Positions 16,773 to 24,762 of a stretch of DNA of 64,000 nucleotides are shown here, piece after piece. The position numbers and the translations under genes are program-made. Under the pieces are notes generated by a model that searched no databases, was not told where the DNA came from, and saw only the letters and a program-made list of their open reading frames with translations. Positions within the stretch are counted from its first letter, which is position 1; every line of letters starts with the position of its first letter. The DNA comes from Desulfurococcales archaeon (GTDB taxonomy: Archaea; Thermoproteota; Thermoprotei_A; Sulfolobales; WAQK01), in NCBI GenBank assembly GCA_027083135.1, contig JALWQH010000052.1, positions 43,591 through 107,590 of the forward strand. Direction: 5' to 3'.

Positions 16773-17744
16773 ATGCTTGTAGAAACACGTAAGGTTATAT
16801 CGGCTGGCAGGCGCTCCAGAGCCGTAACGCTCCCTAAGAAATGGGTTGTTGAGCACGGGGTGAAGCCCGGAGACCCTATGGAAATAGTGCTAGAGGAGGA
16901 CGGCTCTCTTAGAATACGGCCGTTGAAGACCTCTCCAGCCACACCCATGGTAAGCGAGGTATTCGTAGAGAAGCCTGGCAGCAATGTCAACGATATAGTG
17001 TTCACGCTGATAGGATACTATGTTAATGGGTATAATGTGGTGGTGATGCCTCCATCCCCGCAGGTATATGAGGCTCTCTCCAGGCTTGAAGACATGCTTA
17101 TAGGAGTATTATACATTGATCTAGGAGAGCAGGTCAAGGTTAAATTCATAGTCTCGGAGGGTAAGATAGGATCGTACGAGATAGCATCAAGGCTTGCAGG
17201 CCTGCTTTCAAGGCTCTCCAGCAAATATATGGATTCCCTGGAAACAGGTAGCATGATGGACCTCAATGATGTTCTCCGCATTGAAAGCGAGGTTGACAGG
17301 CTATATTATTTAGGACTAAGAGTACTTAACACCGAGCTTACTAGAAGCATAGCTGAATGGCATATCAAGGAGTATGTCAGGCTCTCATCGATGAGAGTAG
17401 CGCTTAAAGTCATGGAGGATATATCTGATGCTTTTGACCGTAGCACTAGGACAATACTTAGACTAGGCTTAGGCATAGTGAGTGAAGAATACCTTAAGAT
17501 ACTGAGAAGCGTCTCTAAAATAGTGGTTGATGCTGCCCAATCCTTCCTGGAGCTAGATAGACTCAAGGCTAGCAGAATACTTAAACTCAGAATAGATGTG
17601 AAGAAAGATCTAGTCGAATTCAAGAAAAAAGCATCTGTTGAAACTCAGATGCTTATATCAGAGCTTGAAATAATGCTGGCTCTAGCAGCAGATCTAGCTG
17701 AAATAGCCATAATGGATTCCATAACAAGCAGAAAGCATGCATAA
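16773..17744 (+). CDS. AbrB-domain PhoU-like regulator
   Basis: 323 residues. The N terminus (1-50) is an AbrB/SpoVT swapped-hairpin DNA-binding domain with RKVISAGRRSRAVTLPKKWV and VKPGDPMEIVLEEDGSLRI. The rest (~100-320) is all-helical and resembles PhoU, including an EVDRLYYLGLRVL motif like the PhoU metal-cluster helices. In archaea such fusions are annotated as phosphate-uptake regulators, but no phosphate transporter is nearby. Position opposite the GH3 gene with a shared palindrome suggests it could regulate the amino-sugar genes or itself; this is inference. Confidence 0.8.
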   Translation: MLVETRKVISAGRRSRAVTLPKKWVVEHGVKPGDPMEIVLEEDGSLRIRPLKTSPATPMVSEVFVEKPGSNVNDIVFTLIGYYVNGYNVVVMPPSPQVYEALSRLEDMLIGVLYIDLGEQVKVKFIVSEGKIGSYEIASRLAGLLSRLSSKYMDSLETGSMMDLNDVLRIESEVDRLYYLGLRVLNTELTRSIAEWHIKEYVRLSSMRVALKVMEDISDAFDRSTRTILRLGLGIVSEEYLKILRSVSKIVVDAAQSFLELDRLKASRILKLRIDVKKDLVEFKKKASVETQMLISELEIMLALAADLAEIAIMDSITSRKHA

Positions 17745-17954
17745 GGATAAAGGGAGCCTACCTACAAGTACACTAGCATACAGACCTTTAGCCTCCTCTT
17801 ATGCGAGTACTATTCAATTCAACAAAACATGGATCCTCCGATTACAACTAGGTATAAAATGCAGAGATGCCGGTGGGAGTAGCCTGCAGGATGCAGGAAG
17901 CGGAAAATAGTATAATAAACACATGCATATCATGTTTCAGGGAAGGGTGGAATC

Positions 17955-19751
17955 ATGGACGCCCGTCTAGCCGCATCTGTGGCAATAATAGTGTTAATAA
18001 TAGTAGCTTCTGCTTCAGCCATATATCTCCGGTCTCGTAGAACGGCATCCACGACAACTTCAAGCAGTCCGAGTAGCCTGCCTCCTTCCACAATTACCTC
18101 AACTACAAGTACATCTATGGCTGCGCGTACAAGTACGTATAGTACGAGAACCACTACTAGCACTACTATCACGACAACCACTATATCATCATCGAGCACC
18201 ACTACAACTACTCATACTACTCCGAGTCCAACTACTACCATGACAACTAAAACACCAACATTCACCACAACCAGCACCACCACGATGACCAGTACTACAA
18301 CCACTATCTCGAAACCCAGCCTCTCCCAATACCTTGCTAGGCAGATCAACGGGCTGCTTGAACTCTACCCTGAACTCAATCTTAACGCAACAGGCATACT
18401 TATCACCACTCTGAACGGAACAGTATTGTACTCGCTTCACCCCCATGAACCTCTCATACCAGCATCAAACATGAAGCTCCTAACAGCAGCGGCGGCTTTA
18501 AAGTACCTTGGGCCAGACTATAAGTTCAAGACGGTCTTCATAGTCACAGGGAAAATCGAGAACTCCACGCTTCACGGAGACATAATAGTTAGAGGCACAG
18601 GGGATCCCACCCTTGTTAGCGGCGATTGGGCTGATGAATGGTCACATAAGGTTGCCTACCTCTACGATACTGAGCACCTCTTAGATGATGCTGTGAAGCC
18701 CTTAGAGAAGCTAGGAATAAAGCGTATCGATGGAAACATAATAATAGATGACTACTACCTTGACCACCAGTGGGTTAACCCTACCTGGGAGAAGGAGGAT
18801 CTCTCACACTGGTATGCTGCTCAGATAGGGGCCCTTGGAATAAACAGGAATATCGAGCTGCTTGAACTATACCCGCAGCCTTCAGGCAAGGTCAAAATAA
18901 AAGTCGTGCCTGACGTCGGCTACATCAACGTGACCTTCGCTGGAAGAGTAGTGAAGAGCAGCAGCGATGTAAAACAGTGGGCTGTAGAGGTCAGAGAGCC
19001 TGGGACAAATAATGTTAAAATAGTCGGAGATCTTCCCATGGATATAGATGTCTACTACCTATCTGTAACGGTTAATGATCCAGGTATGTATTTTGGAGCA
19101 GTATTCAAGAAGGTCCTAGAGGATCATGGGATAAAGGTTATGGGAGGAGTCAAGCGGGCTAATACTACTGGGTGGAAGAATCAGACGATCACTGTGATAA
19201 CTCTTCAATCAAAGCCTCTTAAAGATATTATAAGATTAATGCTTAAGAAGAGCCTTAATCTCTACGCAGACCACCTCTTCAAAGTTCTAGGAAAAGTAGT
19301 GGTAGGCGAGGGCTCCTGGAAGGGAGGCTCTAAGGCTGTGGAAAAAATGCTGAGGGATCTGAGCATAATGGAGGATGGAGTTAAAATAGTTGATGGTTCA
19401 GGGCTCTCCAGGGAGAACAGGGTTACTCCAAGCCTCCTAGTAAATTTGCTGCGCATATATGCAGGTAATAAGATCCTCTATAATTCCCTGCCCATAGCAG
19501 GCTGGGACGGCACGCTTAAGCATAGGATGCTGGACACCCCTGCTGAGGGTAACTTAAGGGCTAAGACAGGAACCCTCACAGGAGTATCAGCTCTTAGCGG
19601 CTATGTTAAAACCAGGGATAATGTAACACTAGTATTCTCAATGCTGTTCAACGGCTTCCATGCAACAGCGCACAAGGTTAAATACGAAATAGAGGACTAT
19701 ATAGGGGCTCTTCTAGCAGACATAAATACATCTAAGTACAAGGTGCCCTAA
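17955..19751 (+). CDS. Surface-anchored D-Ala-D-Ala carboxypeptidase-like protein (S13, PBP4 type)
   Basis: 598 residues: an N-terminal membrane anchor (~5-24), a Ser/Thr-rich stalk (~28-120), then a PBP4/DacB-type domain facing outside. The three penicillin-binding motifs are visible: SNMK (SxxK, ~residue 170), SGLSREN (SxN type, ~480) and KTG (~537). It therefore looks catalytically intact. Archaea have no murein, so the substrate may be bacterial peptidoglycan peptides, D-amino-acid peptides or an unknown surface polymer. GGGAAGGGTGG precedes the ATG; TAGGTATAAAATG near 17850 is a likely TATA box giving a leader of roughly 75 bases. Confidence 0.87.
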   Translation: MDARLAASVAIIVLIIVASASAIYLRSRRTASTTTSSSPSSLPPSTITSTTSTSMAARTSTYSTRTTTSTTITTTTISSSSTTTTTHTTPSPTTTMTTKTPTFTTTSTTTMTSTTTTISKPSLSQYLARQINGLLELYPELNLNATGILITTLNGTVLYSLHPHEPLIPASNMKLLTAAAALKYLGPDYKFKTVFIVTGKIENSTLHGDIIVRGTGDPTLVSGDWADEWSHKVAYLYDTEHLLDDAVKPLEKLGIKRIDGNIIIDDYYLDHQWVNPTWEKEDLSHWYAAQIGALGINRNIELLELYPQPSGKVKIKVVPDVGYINVTFAGRVVKSSSDVKQWAVEVREPGTNNVKIVGDLPMDIDVYYLSVTVNDPGMYFGAVFKKVLEDHGIKVMGGVKRANTTGWKNQTITVITLQSKPLKDIIRLMLKKSLNLYADHLFKVLGKVVVGEGSWKGGSKAVEKMLRDLSIMEDGVKIVDGSGLSRENRVTPSLLVNLLRIYAGNKILYNSLPIAGWDGTLKHRMLDTPAEGNLRAKTGTLTGVSALSGYVKTRDNVTLVFSMLFNGFHATAHKVKYEIEDYIGALLADINTSKYKVP

Positions 19752-19909
19752 AGAATACTAGGAACATGTGATGCCATGTAATGCATTGTTCTTTTAAGGC
19801 TCCATATAATTTCAAGAGGAGCCCTACCCTGAAGAAGCTGGAGGAGATTTGCCTTCACACCCATAATGTTGTTAGGAATCCATATATTCTAGAGGATGGA
19901 TTAATATTC

Positions 19910-19923
19910 CCCTAATATTAGGG
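19910..19923. promoter_or_regulatory. 14-base palindrome upstream of the MoaD-like gene
   Basis: CCCTAATATTAGGG is a perfect palindrome ending 18 bases before the MoaD-like ATG, overlapping the probable TATA region. It may be an operator or chance. Confidence 0.35.
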
Positions 19924-19941
19924 CTAAGCTTGGGGAGAGGC

Positions 19942-20208
19942 ATGGTGCGCGTCAGACTAGTTGCAACGCTTCGCTCTGAGGCAGGGATAGATGAGATCGA
20001 GATAAATGGTTCGGGAATGCTCATGGACATACTTGCTGAGGCTAGGAGAAAGATCCCTGTGTTGAGGAGGGTTATAGGGGAGGAGGGGGAGCCTAAGCCC
20101 ACGGCACTTATACTTGTAGATGACGTTGACTATAGGCTGCTTGGGAAAAAATTAAGGATTGGCAGGGATAGTGTGATAACAATAATACCTGTCATTCATG
20201 GTGGTTAG
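19942..20208 (+). CDS. MoaD/ThiS-like ubiquitin-fold protein
   Basis: 88 residues with a beta-grasp fold pattern and a C-terminal Gly-Gly (IIPVIHGG), the mark of sulfur-carrier and ubiquitin-like proteins such as MoaD, ThiS and archaeal SAMPs. The ORF track starts at TTG 19930, but GGGGAGAGG lies before ATG 19942 and that gives the usual N terminus (MVRVRLVATLRSEAG). It is followed two bases later by a phosphoribosyltransferase gene and the KEOPS gene, not by cofactor genes, so a role in protein conjugation or tRNA thiolation is as likely as one in molybdopterin synthesis. A second MoaD paralogue lies at 29.5 kb. Confidence 0.82.
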   Translation: MVRVRLVATLRSEAGIDEIEINGSGMLMDILAEARRKIPVLRRVIGEEGEPKPTALILVDDVDYRLLGKKLRIGRDSVITIIPVIHGG

Positions 20209-20210
20209 GA

Positions 20211-20810
20211 TTGCAGGAGGTTCCTAGCTTCCTTAACGTCAGCTGGGACGATATAGATGAGCTCTCCCTAAGCCTGGCTGAACGCATAATCTCATCGGGA
20301 TTCAAGCCTGACGCTATAGTAGGCATAATGCGTGGAGGCTGGATACCGGCTAGAATACTAGCCGATCTCCTTGGAGTCGATATTCTTGACGCCATAGAGA
20401 TAAAATTCTATAGAGGTATTGGTGAAACACGTGAGAAACCCGTAGTCACCAGGCCCCCCCTCTCAGATCTCAGGGATAAATCTGTCCTACTAGTAGATGA
20501 TGTGTCTGATACTGGTAAGAGCCTGTCAGTAGCCGTGTCAGCATTAGTTCTTCTAGGGCCGGCGCGTATAAGAACAGCTACACTGTACATAAAGCCATGG
20601 AGTATGAGCGTGCCAGACTACTATGCCGCTAGCACTGAGTCATGGATTATTTTCCCATGGGAGAAAGGAGAGATACTGGGAGAAATAGCCGAATATGCAT
20701 CCAAGCTAGGCGAGGATCCCCTGGACTTCGCTGTGCATAGACTAGGCTTCCAGCGGGAACATGTTAAACGTATTTCCAGGGTCAGGGGGCTCGAGATCAT
20801 TGATAATTAG
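20211..20810 (+). CDS. Purine-type phosphoribosyltransferase (Gpt/Hpt-like)
   Basis: 199 residues of the type I phosphoribosyltransferase fold. The PRPP loop is VLLVDDVSDTGKSL, and the early AIVGIMRGGWIPARILADLLG is the other conserved strand-loop. These proteins add ribose-5-phosphate to guanine, xanthine or hypoxanthine in salvage. Start is TTG directly after the MoaD-like stop. The end overlaps the next ORF by 50 bases or, if that gene starts at TTG 20800, by 11 bases. The three genes form one operon. Confidence 0.88.
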   Translation: MQEVPSFLNVSWDDIDELSLSLAERIISSGFKPDAIVGIMRGGWIPARILADLLGVDILDAIEIKFYRGIGETREKPVVTRPPLSDLRDKSVLLVDDVSDTGKSLSVAVSALVLLGPARIRTATLYIKPWSMSVPDYYAASTESWIIFPWEKGEILGEIAEYASKLGEDPLDFAVHRLGFQREHVKRISRVRGLEIIDN

Positions 20811-21339
20811 GGCTGAGACCTCAGGCTGGAATGATCTCTGGGTTCTAGCAGTACTTATACGCCTTCCACCCAGCAGGGCTGAGGAGCATGCCCTAAGAAT
20901 AATTAAAATAGCGGATGATAGAGGACTGCCTTACACGCAGGTTGTCAGGCCTGAAGCATTAGTCGGCCCCCTTCACGTCTCCATAGCTTCTGTAACGGCT
21001 TATAGAAGACATAGCGCTGGGAAAGGCATAGCCCGATCCCCGTCAATCGAGCTTCTACTGAGACTTGCCGGAGAGAGGCAAGTATCCAGAGCTCTAGGAA
21101 AACTTGGTGTAAGGAGAGGTGCAGAGCAGGCCTGCCTCATATCGGTCTCACACTTTAGAGAAAAGATGCATAGCTTCCTAGAAGGCGAGCTAAAGAACAT
21201 GTTGCTAGGTGAGTGCAGGTGGGGTGGGATCAAAGCAGCGGCTCTTTACGGCTTTAACCCCGAATCCTGCATCAGCCCCGAGAAGAGATGCGCGGAAATA
21301 CGCGCAGCATCCATGGCGGTGAGACCCGAAGTATCATGA
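20761..21339 (+). CDS. cgi121: KEOPS complex subunit Cgi121-like
   Basis: Up to 192 residues. The core IELLLRLAGERQVSRALGKLGVRRGAEQACLIS matches Cgi121/TPRKB, the KEOPS subunit that binds the tRNA 3' CCA end and helps make t6A37. The N terminus before SLIIRAETSGW looks like read-through of the upstream gene; TTG at 20800 is a plausible real start, preceded by GGGGGCTCGAG. Sequence is divergent but the helical pattern is the family's. It is the last gene of the MoaD-like / phosphoribosyltransferase operon. Confidence 0.72.
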   Translation: MLNVFPGSGGSRSLIIRAETSGWNDLWVLAVLIRLPPSRAEEHALRIIKIADDRGLPYTQVVRPEALVGPLHVSIASVTAYRRHSAGKGIARSPSIELLLRLAGERQVSRALGKLGVRRGAEQACLISVSHFREKMHSFLEGELKNMLLGECRWGGIKAAALYGFNPESCISPEKRCAEIRAASMAVRPEVS

Positions 21340-21412
21340 AGTTCTCAGCAATGCTTTAAGCCTGAGACTTTTCAGAGATATATCTGTGGATACACTGTTA
21401 GGGGGGTGCATC

Positions 21413-21505
21413 ATGTTCGAAGAGGAAGAGTGGTGGGAGGAAGAGGAAGAAGAAGAGGAATGGTGGGAAGAGGAGGAAGAGGAAGAAGAATGGGAGGAAT
21501 TCTAG
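21413..21505 (+). CDS. 30-residue Glu/Trp microprotein
   Basis: Too short for the ORF track. ATG 21413 is preceded by GGGGGGTG (21401-21408) at normal spacing and the frame ends at TAG 21503-21505. The peptide contains only four kinds of residue: 22 Glu, 5 Trp, 2 Phe and the Met. The pattern is FEEEE, WW plus eight Glu, WW plus eight Glu, W, EEF, so the aromatic pairs recur every ten residues. GAA and GAG are mixed. I know no family like this. Net charge would be near -22. It lies between cgi121 and ABCE1. Possible roles, all speculative, are metal or cation binding, or an acidic mimic of nucleic acid. Alternatively it is an untranslated purine-rich repeat. Confidence 0.55.
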   Translation: MFEEEEWWEEEEEEEEWWEEEEEEEEWEEF

Positions 21506-21570
21506 GCCTGAATAGTCAGCCTTATTCTTTAACAGCTTACCCTGCATATCATCCTATGTAGATTTAAGGA

Positions 21571-21634
21571 GTGCTCAGATGATGCTGATCCTCATCCCCT
21601 AGGATCAGAGCCGTCACCACTCATCATAGCTGCT
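21571..21634 (-). ncRNA. Candidate C/D box sRNA
   Basis: On the minus strand: C box ATGATGA (21627-21621), 12-base guide, D' box CTGA (21608-21605), 6-base spacer, C'-like GGGATGA (21598-21592), 13-base guide, D box CTGA (21578-21575). Box order and spacing match archaeal 2'-O-methylation guides. A TATA-like GTTTAAAG (plus 21658-21665) lies about 26 bases before the predicted 5' end near 21634. The C' box has one mismatch. Targets were not identified: the D' guide would pair with AGCCGUCACCAC and the D guide with AUGAUGCUGAUCC. Confidence 0.6.
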
Positions 21635-21778
21635 ATGAAGACAATCATCTTCATAGGCTTTAAACAATTAAATGCTCTCTCCGGATTCCTCTCTAGATAT
21701 TTGTCCTGGCCTCATAAGACATATAGTTAAGCCAACTATTCCCCTGGTATGAGGCCTGGAGACAGCAGGGGGATAGAG

Positions 21779-23575
21779 ATGAGGGTTGCGGCAATAGACT
21801 ATGAGCTCTGCAAGCCCAGCAAGTGTGGATTAGAGTGCATAAGGTTTTGCCCTGTTAATAGGATGGGGTCTAAGGCAATAGAGCTTAGCCCTAGTGTTGG
21901 AGGCAAACCTGTAATATATGAGGATACCTGTATAGGGTGCGGAATATGCGTTAAGAAATGCCCCTTCAAAGCCATAAGCGTTGTAAACCTGCCCGAGGAG
22001 CTGGAGGAGGAGGCTGTACATAGATATGGTGTCAACGGCTTCAAGCTTTTCAGGCTTCCCACTCCTAGGAGGGGAAAGATCCTCGGCATCATAGGTAAGA
22101 ATGGAACGGGGAAGACAACAGCTCTCCGCATACTAGCAGGAGAACTTAAGCCTAATCTTGGAAGAATAGGTGAAGAAGCATCATGGGATGATGTTCTAGA
22201 GCACTATAGGGGCACAGAGCTCTACGACTACTTCAAGCTGATAGTGAATGGGAGGATGAGGGTAGCCCACAAGATACAGCATGTGGACAGGGTGGCCAGA
22301 TACGTTAAGGGGAGTGTTAGAGAACTATTAGGGAGAGCTGATGAGAGAGGCCTGGCCTCAGAGCTGGCTGAGAAGCTTGGCTTAAAAGAGATCTGGGATA
22401 GGGATATAAGGAAGCTTAGCGGTGGTGAGCTGCAGAAGCTCCTCATAGCCGCGGTTGTGTCAAAGGATGCTGAGGCATACTTCTTCGATGAGCCTAGCAG
22501 CTACCTGGATGTTAGGGAGAGGATAAGAGTGGCCAAGATCATTTCAACAATGCTTCCCGCCAACAAATACATATTAGTTGTGGAGCATGATCTCGCAATA
22601 CTTGACTATCTCTCTGACCTGATCTCAATAATCTACGGCGAACCAGGCGTTTATGGAATAGTGTCAAGGCCGTATGGCTCAAGAGCAGGTATAAACCACT
22701 TCCTCACCGGCTACCTGCCTGCAGAGAACATGAGGATCAGGCCGACCCCCATAAGGTTCCATGTAAGAGCCTCTGCCCCTGCGAAAAGCTCTGCTCCCCA
22801 AACATACTTAGAGTGGAGCAGCATGGAGGTTAGGCTGGGCTCCTTCACCCTAAGCATCGAAGGTGGGGAGGCTCTTAGAGGAGAGGTTGTTGGAATAGTG
22901 GGTCCTAACGGCATAGGCAAGACAACATTTATCCGCGTCCTGGCAGGCGAGGTGAAGCCCATTAAAGGTAGTGTAACATGTAGTGGACTCGAGATGAGCT
23001 ATAAGCCACAATACGTTTCACCAGATATGTATGAGGGTAAAACAGTTGAGGAGGTTTTACGCGATGCTAACCCTAACTCCCTGGCAAGCGGCAGCTGGCT
23101 TTACACGGAGCTTATACGTAAGCTAGGTCTTCCAAGACTTCTAGAACGCGATGCATCAAGCCTCAGCGGCGGCGAGCTGCAGAAGCTGGCAGTGGCTGAA
23201 GCCTTAGCAAGGGAAGCCGACATATACTTGCTCGACGAACCCTCAGCCTACCTCGACGTGGAGGAGAGGCTCACAGTTGCAAGAATTATAAGAAGGCTCA
23301 CAGAGGCCCGCGGCATAACAGCCTTTGTAGTGGAACACGATGTATCTATACAGGACTTCATAGCCGACAGGCTAATGGTGTTCAGAGGGGAACCAGGAAT
23401 ACGGGGAGAGGCATCAAGACCTCTCAGCCTCAGGCAAGGCATGAACACGTTCCTCAAAGACCTAGCCGTAACCTTCAGAAGGGATCCCGAGACAGGCAGG
23501 CCCAGAATAAATAAGGAGGGAAGCCATCTCGACAGACTTCAGAAAAAGAAGGGAGAATACTACTATGCCGTCTAA
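21779..23575 (+). CDS. Ribosome recycling ATPase ABCE1 (RNase L inhibitor homologue)
   Basis: A soluble twin-ATPase that splits ribosomes after termination. The N terminus has two ferredoxin-like Fe-S clusters (CGLECIRFCPVNRMG and CIGCGICVKKCPF). Two ABC domains follow, with Walker A motifs GKNGTGKTT and GPNGIGKTT, signature LSGGELQK twice, and Walker B AYFFDEPSSYLD and IYLLDEPSAYLD, plus the hinge. The ORF track starts at 21749, but ATG 21779, after GGGGGATAGAG, gives the canonical N terminus MRVAAIDYELCKP. Single-copy and essential in Archaea. Confidence 0.97.
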   Translation: MRVAAIDYELCKPSKCGLECIRFCPVNRMGSKAIELSPSVGGKPVIYEDTCIGCGICVKKCPFKAISVVNLPEELEEEAVHRYGVNGFKLFRLPTPRRGKILGIIGKNGTGKTTALRILAGELKPNLGRIGEEASWDDVLEHYRGTELYDYFKLIVNGRMRVAHKIQHVDRVARYVKGSVRELLGRADERGLASELAEKLGLKEIWDRDIRKLSGGELQKLLIAAVVSKDAEAYFFDEPSSYLDVRERIRVAKIISTMLPANKYILVVEHDLAILDYLSDLISIIYGEPGVYGIVSRPYGSRAGINHFLTGYLPAENMRIRPTPIRFHVRASAPAKSSAPQTYLEWSSMEVRLGSFTLSIEGGEALRGEVVGIVGPNGIGKTTFIRVLAGEVKPIKGSVTCSGLEMSYKPQYVSPDMYEGKTVEEVLRDANPNSLASGSWLYTELIRKLGLPRLLERDASSLSGGELQKLAVAEALAREADIYLLDEPSAYLDVEERLTVARIIRRLTEARGITAFVVEHDVSIQDFIADRLMVFRGEPGIRGEASRPLSLRQGMNTFLKDLAVTFRRDPETGRPRINKEGSHLDRLQKKKGEYYYAV

Positions 23576-23665
23576 ACATATTCTACTCCTGGCTATTCTA
23601 TATATAGGTGAGAAAGTTTTAAAGCAATGGTACACGTCAAATATATATCTGACAAGGTGATTTGA

Positions 23666-24700
23666 GTGAAGCCGTACTACATAGTAGTGCTTGCAGCCAT
23701 TATAGGTATACTAGTATCAACAGTCCCTGCAGTAGCCTCCCCTCATAACACGGATACGGGATCATATTATAACGGCGTAGTGTTTCAGGGAAGCAGCCTT
23801 AGAGTAGGGCTTAATGATTACGGCGTTCTAGGAGTATATAATACTAGCCTAGGTGCAGTAGGTTTCCAGTATCCTATAGGCTCATCTTACGAGAGCCTGG
23901 CTACAGGATGGTGGGGTGACGGGTGGTCCATATTCTACGGCTCCTCAAGCGCAGGTTTCTCCCCAAGCGATGATGCTTGGGGGACTATTAGTGGGGTCAC
24001 CCCTCAGGTAGCCTATGCTAGAGGCATAGATGGAGCAACGCTTACAAGCACCATAGAGACCAGTGACGGTGCGATTAGAATAACCACAAAGATACATGTA
24101 TGGAATACTAGGAAATACGTGGTTGCCGATATAGTGATAACCAATATAGGCTCCACCACTCTAAGCAACGTTGAGTTCAAGAAGATAGTTGACTGGGATG
24201 TATGGGAACCGTATACTGGCTCCTATGATGATTACTGGGGCATCGACTCCCGCATGCCGCAGCTGCACCTAACCGTGGCATTCCTCAATACAAGTATAGC
24301 TCCGGGAACAGTGTACATGGGTTTTGCCTCAACTCCAGGTCCAAATGCTGTTGACTTATACTGGGATGACTATACTTCTAGGGGCATAAGCTCCCCTACA
24401 GTAGTTTACCTCGACTCGAATGGCGCATCTCCCTCCGCTCCCTTCGATGGTGCAGTCGTATATGATTGGATTCTCGGTGACATGGCTCCCGGAGAATCTA
24501 GAACAATACGCGTAGTATATGCTGCAGGCAATAATTTAGGCGAGCTGGAGACCAATATAGCTGACGCTCTATCTGCAACGGTGGGTGGAAGTCTAGTTAC
24601 ATCTGGGAGAAATATTACATCTCTAATATACATGCTTCCTATAACGATGCTTGCAGTACTGGCTGCAGCGCTTTATGCACGTAGTAGATTCAAAGCCTGA
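23666..24700 (+). CDS. Secreted surface protein with C-terminal membrane anchor, unknown function
   Basis: 344 residues: signal peptide ending near VPAVAS, a beta-rich extracellular domain with many Trp, Tyr, Gly and NxT/NxS sequons, and a C-terminal membrane helix (TSLIYMLPITMLAVLAAALYA) with a basic end. Phrases such as DWDVWEPYTGSYDDYWGID suggest a carbohydrate-binding or jelly-roll-like domain, but I recognise no family. GTG start with AAGGTGAT upstream. It sits alone between ABCE1 and the aldo/keto reductase. Confidence 0.72.
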   Translation: MKPYYIVVLAAIIGILVSTVPAVASPHNTDTGSYYNGVVFQGSSLRVGLNDYGVLGVYNTSLGAVGFQYPIGSSYESLATGWWGDGWSIFYGSSSAGFSPSDDAWGTISGVTPQVAYARGIDGATLTSTIETSDGAIRITTKIHVWNTRKYVVADIVITNIGSTTLSNVEFKKIVDWDVWEPYTGSYDDYWGIDSRMPQLHLTVAFLNTSIAPGTVYMGFASTPGPNAVDLYWDDYTSRGISSPTVVYLDSNGASPSAPFDGAVVYDWILGDMAPGESRTIRVVYAAGNNLGELETNIADALSATVGGSLVTSGRNITSLIYMLPITMLAVLAAALYARSRFKA

Positions 24701-24731
24701 GTTTTTCTAAAATACCTTTATTTTTAAACCT
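24701..24731 (+). terminator. T-rich stretch: possible terminator and TATA region
   Basis: GTTTTTCT directly after the surface-protein stop is a plausible archaeal T-run terminator. TTTATTTTTAAACC further on is a TATA candidate for the aldo/keto reductase gene. Confidence 0.4.
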
Positions 24732-24762
24732 TTATCTCAGATCATTCTAGTGGCCGGAATCA

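Noticed and set aside
18010-18310. Thr/Ser-coding repeat tract considered as a tandem DNA repeat
   Set aside because: The bases are degenerate and only the amino-acid composition repeats; it is a protein stalk.
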